A stretch of DNA of 64,000 nt from Macrolepiota albuminosa (taxonomy: Eukaryota > Basidiomycota > Agaricomycetes > Agaricales > Agaricaceae). Under the pieces are notes generated by a model. That model searched no databases, was not told the origin of the DNA, and saw only the letters and a program-made list of their open reading frames with translations. The stretch spans positions 5,419 through 69,418 of the forward strand of contig JAMWFC010000037.1 of the NCBI GenBank assembly GCA_027475525.1, read 5' to 3'. Position numbers and translations under genes: made by a program. Shown one piece after another: positions 12,178 to 22,850 of this stretch. Within the stretch, counting starts at the first letter, position 1. Each line of letters starts with the position of its first letter.

Positions 12178-12932
12178 CCAAGAAGTACAACATTCAACAC
12201 ATACGGGTTTCTGGTTACAACAAGCGCGCCAACGGAATCGTAGAAAGGCCTCATTTCGACGTTCGACAGGCGCTATTTAAGGCGGTCGATGGTGACGAAA
12301 GTCGCTGGAGCGAAGCGACTTATTCGGTCTTCTGGTCAGAGAGGGTTACCGTACGAAAAAGGATGGGTTGTTCACCCTACTACGCGGCGACAGGCACCCA
12401 TCCACTCCTCCCGGCCGACATAGTGGAAGCTACTTACTTACAGCCACCCCCGAATTCGATACTATCTTCCACCGACATGATTGCTAGGCGCGCTATAGAC
12501 TTACAGCGACGCATGGAGGATCTCGAGCGCTTACACGAAGTAGTATTTCAAACTAGACGACAAGCTGCGCTACGATTTGAAAGCGAGCACAGCGCCACGA
12601 TTAGAGACTACAACTTCACCTCTGGCGCCCTCGTACTAATGCGCAACTCAAAGATCGAAGTTACCCATAACAAAAAGATGCGACCTCGGTATCTGGGACC
12701 CCTAATAGTGGTTTCCCGCAATAGGGGAGGCGCCTATGTACTCTGCGAGTTGGACGGCTCAGTTTTGCATCGACCAGTAGCGGCGTTTCGACTCATCCCC
12801 TACTTAGCGCGGGAACACATTCCCTTACCTTCGTCAGCGCTGGACATTGACACGGCTAAACTACGAGAACTGGAAGAAACGGAGTTAGTGGATGATGACG
12901 AGACCCCTGTTGACGACGACGAAGAACAGTAA

Positions 12933-13072
12933 ATGAAGGCGAAGGACGAGGCGCTAGGTGTTAGCGCCCCCGTTAAGTAAACTTAGGTCATGTTTCCCTT
13001 TCGGAAGGCATATTGGATGGCATAAATAGCTATGGTACAGGCGAGGACACAAAATCAACTACGGCTACTACG
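12933..13072. other. Gap between element 2 pol and antisense genes
   Basis: 140 bp where the plus-strand pol and the minus-strand accessory genes converge. No gene seen; expected to hold the two 3' ends. Confidence 0.5.
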
Positions 13073-14707
13073 TTACGAGCTACGCTGAAGAAGACCGGCG
13101 ACGAGAACCTCGGACTCGCTCCCTGGGCCGCCTAAAGGAGGGAGGACCGCCTGAAGGAGGAAGAGGGGCGCCTGGTGTAGGCACCGGAATGCTCGAAGGC
13201 GGCGCGTTGCGAGGTACGGCGGGAGGAATGCAGGATGAAGGTACTGGAGCGCTAGGAGTTGGCGCAGGAGGAGCGCCTGGAGGAGGGGCAGCGAGTTCGG
13301 AGGAATGCAGGATGAAGGTACTGGAGCGCTAGGAGTTGGCGCAGGAGGAGCGCCTGGAGGAGGGGCAGCGAGTTCGGGAAAGGTCCCACTCCTCGTAGGA
13401 GGGCTGAAGCGAGGGCGGGAAAGGAAAGACCACGCGGTCGAGGACTGCCCTACGGGCACGGGACTCAACCAGGAGCGGAAGGGGAAGCCATGAAAGGCTC
13501 TTGGCAACGGCATGGAATTAGCAACCCAAGGTCAGAAGGAAAGAGCTATTGACTAACCAAACTGCCAGTCTCCCGAAGAAGGCTCGCCAAACTTGCTGCG
13601 CTAGGCGTAATAGTCGACTGCGAACACATGAGCAACAAACAAGATACGCGCTAACAGGAGGCGAACCGTGACCAGAGACTCATCCTGGTCTATCATCCAT
13701 TCGGTGGAGGCGTCCAACAGGATGCGATATCGGCGCACCAGGGTCATGGTATTTCCGTTTTCATGAGGGAAACCCCCCGTAGGCATAATAGCCAGGAAGT
13801 GTTCAATACGATCCAAGATCGCGGGGCGGTGAGGAAGTTCCGGATCTGGGAGAAGTATGGAGGGATAGCCAGGAAGTGTTCAATACGATCCAAGATCGCG
13901 GGGCGGTGAGGAAGTTCCGGATCTGGGAGAAGTATGGAGGGGCTGGCATGATGAAATACTAACAAACTTAAGGGCGGCAGAGCCCATAAAATATCTCTAG
14001 CTACTTGCAGGGTCGCAGCGACTTAGGAACTTTTACATGGGCGAAACAATCACGAGGGGGGGGGGGCGACAACAACGATGCATTTAATATACGACGACAT
14101 TGGAAATCAAGAATCTAAAATCTGTCAGTTCTGTGGCGCTACGGAGAAGGGAAGATCACCTTACATAAACGACACGGGAGGCGGAAGCAAATCAAGGAGC
14201 GGGCAACAGGAGGAGACGCGTCCCTCCGTCAGAGGGGCCACGAAAGAGGCGACCACCGGTAGAAGAACGAGGAGACTGGTGAAGAAGGCGCGGTTAGACA
14301 GGAAAAGAAAGGAGTAACGGGGTAAGGACAGACGGACCAGATAGTGGCTTTCTTCCAGCAGCAGCTCAAGACGCTCTCGCGTGGAGGTGGGAGGAATTTG
14401 CTTTAATTAGCGACTGTCAGCAAAGAAGAGGGCGAAAAAGGCAGGAGCGCACCTGAAAAATGCGACTCCAGGCCTTCTCCATACCAAACTGCATCAGAGG
14501 TTTGCTATCCGACCAGATCTCACAGGCCGCACGCAGCAACTGGCAGCGACGACTTAATTCGAGGACGCCATCGTCCAGTTCTGGCACGCTGCCAGCAGGA
14601 TAGTGGTGAAGGAAAGAGGTGACACGCTCTAGGAAAGTGGGAGGGTCCATCATGACGTGAGCACGATCACAGCGGGGAGTCCACACCAGGCCGGTCGGGC
14701 TGGTCAT
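13073..14707 (-). CDS. Element 2 antisense accessory gene B (two related helical modules plus Pro-rich tail)
   Basis: Minus strand, opposite to gag-pol. The first module (GTG/ATG region at 14707 down to about 14465) contains FLERVTSFLHHYPAGS and ends before a GTGCGC donor at IFQ. A second module lies at about 13965-13640 and contains ILDRIEHFLAIMPTGGF and later RYRILLDASTEWM. The two resemble each other (Leu-Glu/Asp-Arg...Phe-Leu...Pro-x-Gly, then Arg-Arg...Leu-Leu). Both also resemble exon 1 of antisense gene A. An AG at about 13634 leads to a short last part of module 2; a Pro/Ala-rich frame follows (13073-13513). Duplications #7 and #8 disturb the frame. I do not know a function; exon joins are uncertain and these could be two genes or a decayed copy of gene A. 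Confidence 0.45.
13222..13377. repeat. 77-bp tandem duplication #7
   Basis: Period exactly 77 bp (13222 and 13299), identical, run of 79. Confidence 0.95.
13788..13941. repeat. 77-bp tandem duplication #8
   Basis: Period exactly 77 bp (13788 and 13865), identical, run of 77. It breaks module 2 of antisense gene B. Confidence 0.95.
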
Positions 14708-14948
14708 CGCGAAGACTGATGAGATCCAGTTGATGCATATGCAATTTATAGGACACGGCTAGAGTTAGAACGGCGACAGCGTGGGAGGACGTTTCACAAA
14801 GAACGAGGACCCTGACGAAGATACTAGCCAATGAGAGGCGCTTGACTCATGGTTGGACCGCGCAGAAAGGAAATCGCCATTCTAGACCTAGCGCTTATGC
14901 TCACCATCACCGAATAGCCACAAAGCGATCACTGGTTTTCTATTTCTT

Positions 14949-15103
14949 TATACGCGTTACTTCTTACATGGATCCGCTTATTTATTTCCAGACAGTTCCT
15001 ATTTTCTACTTAGGCTGGCGCGGTATATACGCGTTACTTCTTACATGGATCCGCTTATTTATTTCCAGACAGTTCCTATTTTCTACTTAGGCTGGCGCGG
15101 TAT
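14949..15103. repeat. 77-bp tandem duplication #9
   Basis: Period exactly 77 bp (14949 and 15026), identical, in the non-coding stretch 14708-15304 between the two antisense genes. Apart from it I see nothing in that stretch. Confidence 0.95.
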
Positions 15104-15304
15104 GGCTATTGGGCCGCGCCGGCAACAGGGGTTTTTGCGCCATGATGATCTACTGAGCGTTTCCCCTTTTACTTATTTTCTTTTGATTACTTACAAACTG
15201 ACGATTTGAAGCCAAGGGAAGCGTTTATTATAGGATCACATACTACAAAGTTCGTATCAAAAAGACTAAGTCCATAAAAGTTTAAAAGCGCTAAGGGTCG
15301 GCAA

Positions 15305-17981
15305 CTACGGATCATACTCGGGAAGGGCGGGATCGCCCAAAGGAAGCAAGTCCCCGTCCTGGATCGAGTTACTCGCTTGCCACTCAAGCGCAGCTGTAAT
15401 ATCGTCATGAAGCTCGAGAAGGAGGCGCTCGCGGCGAGCTAAGGTGGAAACGCGAGGACGCAGGTTGGCAAGTTCGCGACCAACGGCTTCGGTCGCATCC
15501 TCGATATGGCGGAGTTGCTGGCGAAGGTCGGCAGAAGGGCGGAGAGGGGTAACAGGATAGGAGAACTCGTCCCCGAGCCAAGGGAAGGCGTCACCAGAAA
15601 CTCGCATGGCGGGAGGGGGAGTCCAAAAGGGATCGAACTTATGGAAGGTTAGAAAAGGGGAGAAAAGGGGGAACAAACAAAAACGGACGTACCCGGACAG
15701 TTACAGGCGCACGGGGTGTCCACTCATGGCGCTCGTCGCCGGGGGACATAGCTCTGGCGGAAGAAAGATGGATGCCGTAGGGAGGCAAGTATCTCCAGCG
15801 GCGACGACGCTCACCTTCCGGCACCAGGGTTCCTTCGGATTCCGGCGCCGCAGAAGTCTCGCGACTACTAGGAAAAGAAGAGGAGCTGTGGGGAGGAGTA
15901 AGGGACGGAGTGATAGGGAGAGCAACCGGAGTGTCGCTAGCCGCAACCGACTCGGGGGCGGGGGTAGCGCCAGCGTCAGACATAACGACATCTTCGGCAG
16001 CAGGGATAGCCACGACGACGGGAACGACTCGGGGGCGGGGGTAGCGCCAGCGTCAGACATAACGACATCTTCGGCAGCAGGGATAGCCACGACGACGGGA
16101 ACCGGAGTGGGGGACCTATCAGTCAAGAAGTTAGCACGCGGAGAGAAGAGGAGTTAGGGAAATGCGTACTGGTTACCACTGGGGTCACTCTGACGAGGGT
16201 TAGCGGCGATAGGGGGAGTAAGGCGAAGCAGGAGAGCGCGTACCGCCAACAGCGCATCGGCATCAACAACGGGCTCAGCTTCATCATCATCCTCTCCCTC
16301 GGCATCCCTCTCAGTGCCTTCCCCCTCATCCGTAGAAGACTCGGTCGAAGACAAAACCACAGGCGTAGCAGGCGCTAGCTCGCGGCGCTTACCAGGGCTC
16401 TTGCCAGGAGACGCGACAACAGGCTTACGCTTCGAAAGGACGGGACGACGAGGAGAGCGAGCAAAAGGTGCCGCCACGGTAGTACCATCCTGGGTAGTCG
16501 GCAGCGCCAGGCTGGCTGCGCTGATTACCGTGGGTTGGTGAGTAGCCGCCAAATCACGTTGCTGCAGCACGAAGTCCCGGGCGTTACGAACCAACACTGC
16601 GCGCTCATAGTTCCTTTGCATAATGGCGTCCCTACCACGTTCACGAGTACGAATCCCGTTGAAGGCGCAGCCTCGTTTCAACGCATCGCACCGATAGCAA
16701 GGCAGAGACGCGGTAGGAAACCAGCAGCCCTCAGGGTCGTTCTCAGACCAACACTTGTCACACTAAGAAAGAAGTCAGCGACGGCATGAACCTCCAAAGG
16801 GGCAAAACAGTGCTTACCGCGCCAATCTTTGCCCTAAACGCGCGACGCTCCAAGGGCGCAACGGTAACCTTCTTCTTGCCGCCCAGTACTTGGACACCAG
16901 CCGGAACGCCGGTATCAATGACGGTAGTATCACGGCGAAGGCGCAAAAGGTCGCGAAGCTCCGCGTCGGTGAACATGGTCTGGTTAGGCGCCTATCGACA
17001 TTAACATTTAGGCGCTAAAGTCAAGCGACAACAAGCAAAGCACTTACGACATACAAAGGGGGAACACGAGCAGGGAGATTGATCTGGAAGGGGGAGAAGT
17101 CAGAAAAATGGAGTAAGGAAGATAGGAAAAGAACGCACGGTACGTTTGGGAGGAGAACTAGCACGAGCAGGAGGCGCGCGTTCAATAACAATGGCGAAAT
17201 TACGCGGAGGACCGTGAGAAGTTGGGCGCGTCGGGCCGGGTCGTGGCTCGCTACGAGAAACGGCAATACGTTTGATGGCCGAATGGGGAGGGGCAGTACG
17301 GACGGGAGAAGCAGCGCTTGGGGCAGGGCGAGTGGAAGAAGCAGCGCCACGAAAAGGGCTGCCAAGAACGGAAGGAGGCGGAACAGAAGTCGAAGAAGGA
17401 GGGGCGGTAGGAACAGAAGGGACAGTAGAGGCCGAGGGGGCAGTAGGAAGACTGGCGACGGTGGGAGACGTAGCAACCGACTACTCAAGGATTAACAGTG
17501 GAAAAAGGGGGGAGGAGAAGGAAGGACTTACTTCGCTGACCTCGGTGCTAGCCAACAACGCGTCGATCTCGTCAGATAAAAAAGGGGGGAGGAGAAGGAA
17601 GGACTTACTTCGCTGACCTCGGTGCTAGCCAACAACGCGTCGATCTCGTCAGATAAGGAAGGAGCCTAGTATGGGCGCTGAACCTTAGCGCCACAACGCC
17701 AAAATCAAACTTAGAAAACTTACGAAAAGGTCCGCGAAAGGGCGCAACCAATCGGCACCCTCAAACTCACGGTACCGGGCCACGCACCACTCGCGAACCT
17801 CGTCACCCCGCTCCCAGGAACTGTCGGAGCCGCGGACCACGAGCCAGCGCCGATAGAGTTGCATAATACCAGGGACGGTTTGTGGCGCATCGGCGGGACC
17901 GACAGACTTAGCGCGATCAAATAAATAGGAGGCCTTAGCCAGGAAATTGCGGAGAGCAGAGGCGTCGAAAGAAGTGGACAT
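15305..17981 (-). CDS. Element 2 antisense accessory gene A: Zn2Cys6-like protein, eight exons
   Basis: Encoded opposite to gag-pol, starting about 220 bp inside the 3' LTR. Exons read from canonical splice sites: 17981-17724, 17665-17609, 17480-17139, 17083-17048, 16979-16818, 16762-16177, 16115-15693, 15637-15305. Exon 1 is a helical module (REWCVARYREFEGADW). Exon 3 is Pro/Ser/Thr-rich. Exon 6 opens with six cysteines in CX2CX8CX8CX2CX6C (CDKCW, CWFP, CYRC, then RGC), close to the fungal Zn2Cys6 cluster. Exon 8 contains LGDEFSYPV and EWQASN. Every exon has a counterpart in element 3 at 52781-55052. A TATAAAAG box lies at about 18111-18118, some 130 bp before the ATG. Duplications #10-#12 lie in it. 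A DNA-binding role is inference from the cysteine spacing. Confidence 0.72.
15948..16102. repeat. 77-bp tandem duplication #10
   Basis: Period exactly 77 bp (15948 and 16025), identical; inside exon 7 of antisense gene A. Confidence 0.95.
17502..17656. repeat. 77-bp tandem duplication #11
   Basis: Period exactly 77 bp (17502 and 17579), identical; it doubles most of exon 2 of antisense gene A and its donor site. Confidence 0.95.
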
Positions 17982-18086
17982 ACTGGAAAGATGGGAAGGA
18001 AAACATGGGCCTTAGCCAGGAAATTGCGGAGAGCAGAGGCGTCGAAAGAAGTGGACATACTGGAAAGATGGGAAGGAAAACATGGG
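17931..18086. repeat. 77-bp tandem duplication #12
   Basis: Period exactly 77 bp (17931 and 18008), identical, run of 79; it doubles the start codon region of antisense gene A. Confidence 0.95.
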
Positions 18087-18110
18087 GAAGTGAAGTACGG
18101 AAAACGACTT

Positions 18111-18118
18111 TTATAAGG
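18111..18118 (-). promoter_or_regulatory. TATA box of antisense gene A
   Basis: TATAAAAG on the minus strand in a GC-rich surround, about 130 bp (about 55 bp if the 77-bp duplication is counted once) before the ATG at 17981 and just inside the 3' LTR. Position and sequence fit a core promoter for the antisense gene. Confidence 0.5.
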
Positions 18119-18193
18119 CGCCGGCGGCATTAAACGGACCGTAGCGCAGTCAAATTAACGACGGTGTTTGACTGAGGACAGTCAATTTTTCAG

Positions 18194-18204
18194 TTGGGGG
18201 GAGA
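18194..18204 (+). promoter_or_regulatory. Element 2 polypurine tract
   Basis: TTGGGGGGAGA directly before the 3' LTR start, the plus-strand primer site. The tract and about 18 bases upstream are identical to the minus-strand sequence next to the left LTR of element 3 (52612-52640). Confidence 0.85.
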
Positions 18205-19323
18205 TGATAGGCTTCTACTTGGACTGAGCGCATCAAGGGACATTATAGGCCGACCAACACTTGACACACTAAAGGCTCTAGCGACCAGCCTTGGGTACAG
18301 AGCAGCCCTAGCGCAGGCGCTCTATGGCAAGACTTGTCCATTCATCTCAATCACCAGTATCAGCCCCTCAGCGCACTCCACTCAGTTACTTTGAAGACCA
18401 AGAAGACTCAGGACTCATAGCGCTAGCATAACGGCGGGAGGGGACTCTGACCAAACCCCGATCAGTACTGGAAGGAGTTAGCAATTGGCGCTGTCAATCA
18501 CCGAGGCACCTCAATCAGAAGTCTAAAAGAATCAATGACGACGAGACAGGATACACGCAGACCCGACATTTAAATCTATCAAAAGATGGTACAATGTTTA
18601 GCGCCGGAATTAGCGCTCACGGCGTCTGTCGAGGATTCCCCGACCATACCCCGGGATGGCATGGCCAATTAAATTACATCAAAAAGTGAGCAAACTCGTA
18701 CCACTTCTAAGTAGTTTTAGAGTCGCCGTTGGTCGCCGTCACCCATGTGCTGCAGGTCGCCGTTGACAGGTGGCCGTTAGCTACAGTCACGAAGGGAGGC
18801 GCTAAGCGGTAGCGCCGTCAATGGACTTATTTTGGAAATAATGTAGCGCATAGTATAAAAACTAGCTACTTGCCATGTATATACGGTAGCGCCGTCAATG
18901 GACTTATTTTGGAAATAATGTAGCGCATAGTATAAAAACTAGCTACTTGCCATGTATATACAACGAATCGTAACCTCTTGAGCACCCAGTTACACTTAGC
19001 GTTCAAATCGCGCTAGCGTTGCCTGACTTTGCCACCAAGTTCGGCGCTAGCTTTGTCTATCTTGTCTTCGTCGTTTACGGTGCCACCTACGGGCACACTA
19101 CGCTGCGCTATTCGTTTCTTTCTCTATAACTTCTCCTAAACTACGACGCTTACCACTTGCTAGGTAGCATCCGAGGCGCTATCGTCTAGCGCATCGCCCT
19201 ACCACCTCCGCTTGAGCACACCGGGACCCTGCCGGGACTCCTCACAAACCCATACGCCAGGCGCTGGAGACGGCGTTGTACTGCGTATATGTCCAGCGCA
19301 CCCAACCACAGTTGGCGTCATCA
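18205..19323 (+). repeat. Element 2 3' LTR
   Basis: 1119 bp as printed, 1042 bp without duplication #13, against 1043 bp for the 5' LTR. Starts TGATAGGC, ends GGCGTCATCA. Differences from the 5' LTR are few and mostly transitions. Confidence 0.94.
18807..18961. repeat. 77-bp tandem duplication #13
   Basis: Period exactly 77 bp (18807 and 18884), identical; present in the 3' LTR but not in the 5' LTR of element 2. Confidence 0.96.
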
Positions 19324-22300
19324 GCAGGTTCTCTGCTGAGACTACATATACCCGATGACAGTGTCAATATGCACCGCTGCCTCAGCCACCCTCAGAGATG
19401 GTGGAAGTACTTTTCCTGGTGCGTATGAAGGGGAAGCAGAAGGCGACAAGCCTTTGTGAGGAAGATATACCTCGGTTGCATCAGCAATGGCAAGAAGAAT
19501 TTGCCGACATGGTCAACGGGACCAAGGAGGAGCTCCCGCCATGGCAGGAGGTGAACCATGAGATCAATCTCATAGACGAGAGCAAGCAATATAAGTACCA
19601 CTTGCCGCGCTGCCTGCGCACACTCCAAGAGCAACTACGTGATAAAACTAATTGCTATTTGAATGCTCAATGGTGGTCCCCATGCACCACTGCTCAAGCT
19701 GCACCATTATTGTGCATCCCAAAGAAGGATGGATCCCTTCGAACAGCTCTTGATGCGCATCAGCGCAATGACAACACCATAAAGGATGTAACTCCTTTAC
19801 CACATCAGGAGGTGATTCAGGAAGACGTGGCTCGGGCGAAGTATTGCTCAAAGATTGACCTTACTGACGCTTATGAGCAGGTGCACATTCGCACCAAAGA
19901 CATACCCAAGACCGTATTTGCATCAATCATGGGCACGTTCACGAGCAACATAATGCAGATTGGAGACTGTAATGCTTCTGCCACCTTCCAGAGGCTAATG
20001 ACCTCTATTTTTCGAGACATAATAGGACGTTTTATGCACGTCTACTTAGATGATATATTCATCTACTCAGATTCTATGGAGGAGCATGAGCAGCACCTCA
20101 GAGTCATATTCGAACGACTACGCAAGTACAAGTTGTACTTGAAGTGGAAGAAATGTGAGCTTTACGCTCAGAGTATAGACTGCCTAGGGCATGTCATAGA
20201 TGAGCGGGGTATCCACCCCGATCAGGACAAGCTCGATCGCATTCAGGAGTGGTGCACGCCCTGAAACTACAATGACATCCAACGATTTGTTGGCCTTGTC
20301 AACTACATATTGAGCTTCTTGCCCGATGTTACAGCCTATACTGGGCCACTTATAGCCATGACGCAGAATGGGTCACCGTTCAATTGGAGGCCGTTGCACC
20401 AGCAGTGCTTCGAGATGGTCAAACGGATCTGTACGAAGACTCCGGTGATTCGACCAATCGACCCTAGACAGGACGAGCCGATATGGCTCATTTGCGATGC
20501 GTCCAAGACAGGCGTCGGAGCCATGTACAGTCAGGGAAGCAGCTGGCAGACTTGCTGCCCAGCAGGGTTCATGTCAAAGAAGTTCACAACGGCCCAGCAA
20601 AACTATGCGGTGCACGAGCTGGAGACTCTTGCCATACTTGAGGCCCTCCTCAAGTGGGAGGATAAGCTGATGGGATATCCCATCCACATCATAACGGACC
20701 ACAAGGCCCTTGAGTTCTTCAAAACTCAGGTGAACTTGTTGCCGTGTCAGCGACGTTGGATAGACTACATGTCGAGATACCAGTTCGACATCACCTATGT
20801 TAAAGGTGAACTCAACAAAGTGGCAGACTGCTTGTCACACTACTTTGAGAGTGATGTAGTTGGGGAGGCTCACGAGCCTCATGAGTATGTGCAGGCAGAC
20901 TGCTGCATAGACCCTGATGGAGAGGATTTACCTCTCCACCGGAGGCTCACGAGCCTCATGAGTATGTGCAGGCAGACTGCTGCATAGACCCTGATGGAGA
21001 GGATTTACCTCTCCACCAATACCAGGAGCTCAGGGAGCATGTCCTGAAAGTACGCGCTATGCGTGACAATGAACGGAGGTGAAGCACTCACCTCAGGGAG
21101 CAGCGTGAAGAGCAGGATGTAGCCGCCCAGTTGCTCAAGGAGCATGAAGTCGTGGACCCAGCATCAACTGGGGAGCACGAGTGCCCCGATATACCTGTTA
21201 CGCTGGCGGAGATGCTCGAAGGCAAATTGCCTTCAGCCCAGCCCTCTAGCCTGGTCAGCGACGACTTCCAGAAGAAAGTGGTGCAGGACTATGGCGATGA
21301 TTCTCTCTTCGCCAAGATAATCGCCAATCCTGACGACCATCCTCGGTTCAGGCATGAGCCTGGTGGACTGATCACGACGGAGAACCATCAAGGGGTGGCA
21401 GTGGTCTGCCTCCCCCGTATGCGAACCATTGTTACGTGGGTCTTGGACCAGGCTCATGCACTGGTGGGGCACTTTGGTGCTGCTAGGACGTTGGGCTACA
21501 TCCGGAGATGGTATTGGTGGCCACGTATGGCCCAAGAAGTGACTAAGTTCTGCGCCTCATGCGCAGCGTGTCAGAGGGCAAAGTTGCCCCCTGGATCCCC
21601 TCCTGGGAAGCTACACCAGCTACCTGTGCCGGTGAAACCTTGGAATTCCATTGGAATGGACTTTGTAGGTCCCTTTCCCGAGTCCAGAGGATTCGATTAC
21701 CTCTGGATGGTAATATGCCGCATGATGAGCATGGTGCACCTCATACCGGTGCGAACTACGCTGACAGCTAAGGAGCTGTCATAGATCTACCTTAGGGAGA
21801 TTGTTAGGCTGCACAGGCTGCCTAGTACCATTGTGAGTGATCGTGACTCAAAGTTCACATCTCAATGGTGGAGAGAACTCCACAAACTGTTAGGAGTGCG
21901 ACTCCTCATGTCAACGTCCTTCCATCCTCAAACGGATGGGCAAACTGAGCGGGCTAACCGCAGTATAGGCCAGATTCTGAGGGCAGTTGTTCGCCCTGAC
22001 CAACGAGACTGGGTGGACTGGTGTCCACTCACTGAGTTTGCGATTAATGTGAGTATCTCAGATGCGACAGGGTATGCACCCTTTGAGCTCAATGGAGGAT
22101 ACTTGCCCTCCATGCTGCACAAAGTTCGTGCTGATATGGTGGCCCACCAAGGAGTTGTCAAGTTTGCCAGGCAGGCCCTGGAGAACATTGTGGCGGCACA
22201 TGACGCCATCATAGAGGCATGAGTCTTTCAGGTGAAAAACGCCAATCACCGTAGGCAAGCAGAACCGCCAATAGCAGTAGGAGCATTGGTTTACCTATCA

Positions 22301-22747
22301 ACGCGTAACCTAAGACTCCCAAAGGGTCGGGCAAGTAAACTCTGCCTGAAATGAATAGGCCCATACCGCGTTCTAGACGCAGAGCCAAGTACCTCCAACT
22401 ACATGTTGGAGCTGCCTCTGGCATTACAGGAACGACACATCGTTCCAAAGTTTCACGTGTCGCTGTTGCAACCATACAGCGCGTCTGACAATGTGCTATT
22501 CCCTAACAGGGCAACCCTGGGCCCCTATGATTTTGGGGCTCGAGACAATGACGAATGGTTTGTTGAGTGCATCATTGGGCACCGGTGGACTGAGCGTAAC
22601 ACGCTCAAGTTTGAGGTACGCTGGTCCCTCGGGAACACAACATGGGAGCCACACTCCCATTGCTCCAAGTTGGCGGCACTTGACCGTTATTTGGAGTTGA
22701 AGGGTGTTAAGCGCCCACATCAATTAAGTAAGTGTGCCGGCGCTTAA
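19324..22747 (+). pseudogene. pol: Element 1 pol: reverse transcriptase, RNase H, integrase, chromodomain
   Basis: The frame resumes at the element 2 junction. Reverse transcriptase covers about 19560-20260, with IPKKDGSLRT, KIDLTDAYEQV and the active site VYLDDIF. RNase H follows (WLICDASKTGVGAMYSQ, ELETLAILEAL). Integrase has an H...H...CASCAAC zinc part (about 21450-21580), D of GMDFVGPF, D of VSDRDSKF and E of QTERANR. A chromodomain closes it (EWFVECIIGHRW, FEVRWSLGNTTWEPH, about 22550-22700). In-frame stops at 19356, 20262, 21080, 21782, 22220 and 22352 all fit C-to-T or G-to-A changes. One 77-bp duplication (20864) shifts the frame; no other frameshift is needed. Not functional as it stands. 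Confidence 0.9.
20864..21017. repeat. 77-bp tandem duplication #14
   Basis: Period exactly 77 bp (20864 and 20941), identical, run of 77; interrupts element 1 pol after RNase H. Confidence 0.96.
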
Positions 22748-22850
22748 TTTGATTGGCAGTGCCGATCATGGCTTGGCTGAGTTGGTCAGCAGCTGTGGCT
22801 GAAACACATCTTAAAAGGCAAAATTTCTTTTTCGCTTTTTTCCCTTAACC

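Larger units (their letters stand above)
9106..12932 (+). pseudogene. pol: Element 2 pol: reverse transcriptase, RNase H, integrase
   Basis: Begins in the -1 phase relative to gag-pro, overlapping it at 9106-9139. Reverse transcriptase covers about 9790-10600, with LPMGWTNSV and the active-site variant FIDDVG in place of YxDD. RNase H follows (VILAVDTSYIAVGF, about 10690-11150). Integrase has the zinc-binding H...H...CHLC part near 11690-11820, the catalytic D of YIDTMHM, D of VTDNGAP and E of VERPHF (about 11880-12260), and a C-terminal part ending 12932. The 77-bp duplications at 10759 and 12023 shift the frame. A further break near 9785 looks real: about a dozen residues present in element 3 are missing there and the frame changes. 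The chain is otherwise open. Confidence 0.87.
5270..19323 (+). mobile_element. Element 2: complete Ty3/Gypsy element with antisense accessory genes
   Basis: LTRs at 5270-6312 and 18205-19323, about 98-99% alike, frame gag-pro-pol on the plus strand (6760-12932) and a 5.3-kb region (12933-18204) that carries intron-containing genes on the minus strand. The LTR ends are TGAT...ATCA. A TGG-starting primer binding site follows the 5' LTR and a purine tract precedes the 3' LTR. It sits inside element 1 pol. The flanks (AGCGG left, GCAGG right) do not make a clear 5-bp target duplication. Domain content and the purine tract match element 3, so both belong to one family. Near-identical LTRs suggest a fairly recent insertion. 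Confidence 0.93.

Noticed and set aside
16154..16681. Plus-strand frames at 15606-17616 as genes
   Set aside because: They are shadows of the GC-rich antisense gene exons and lack splice logic or homology to element 3.
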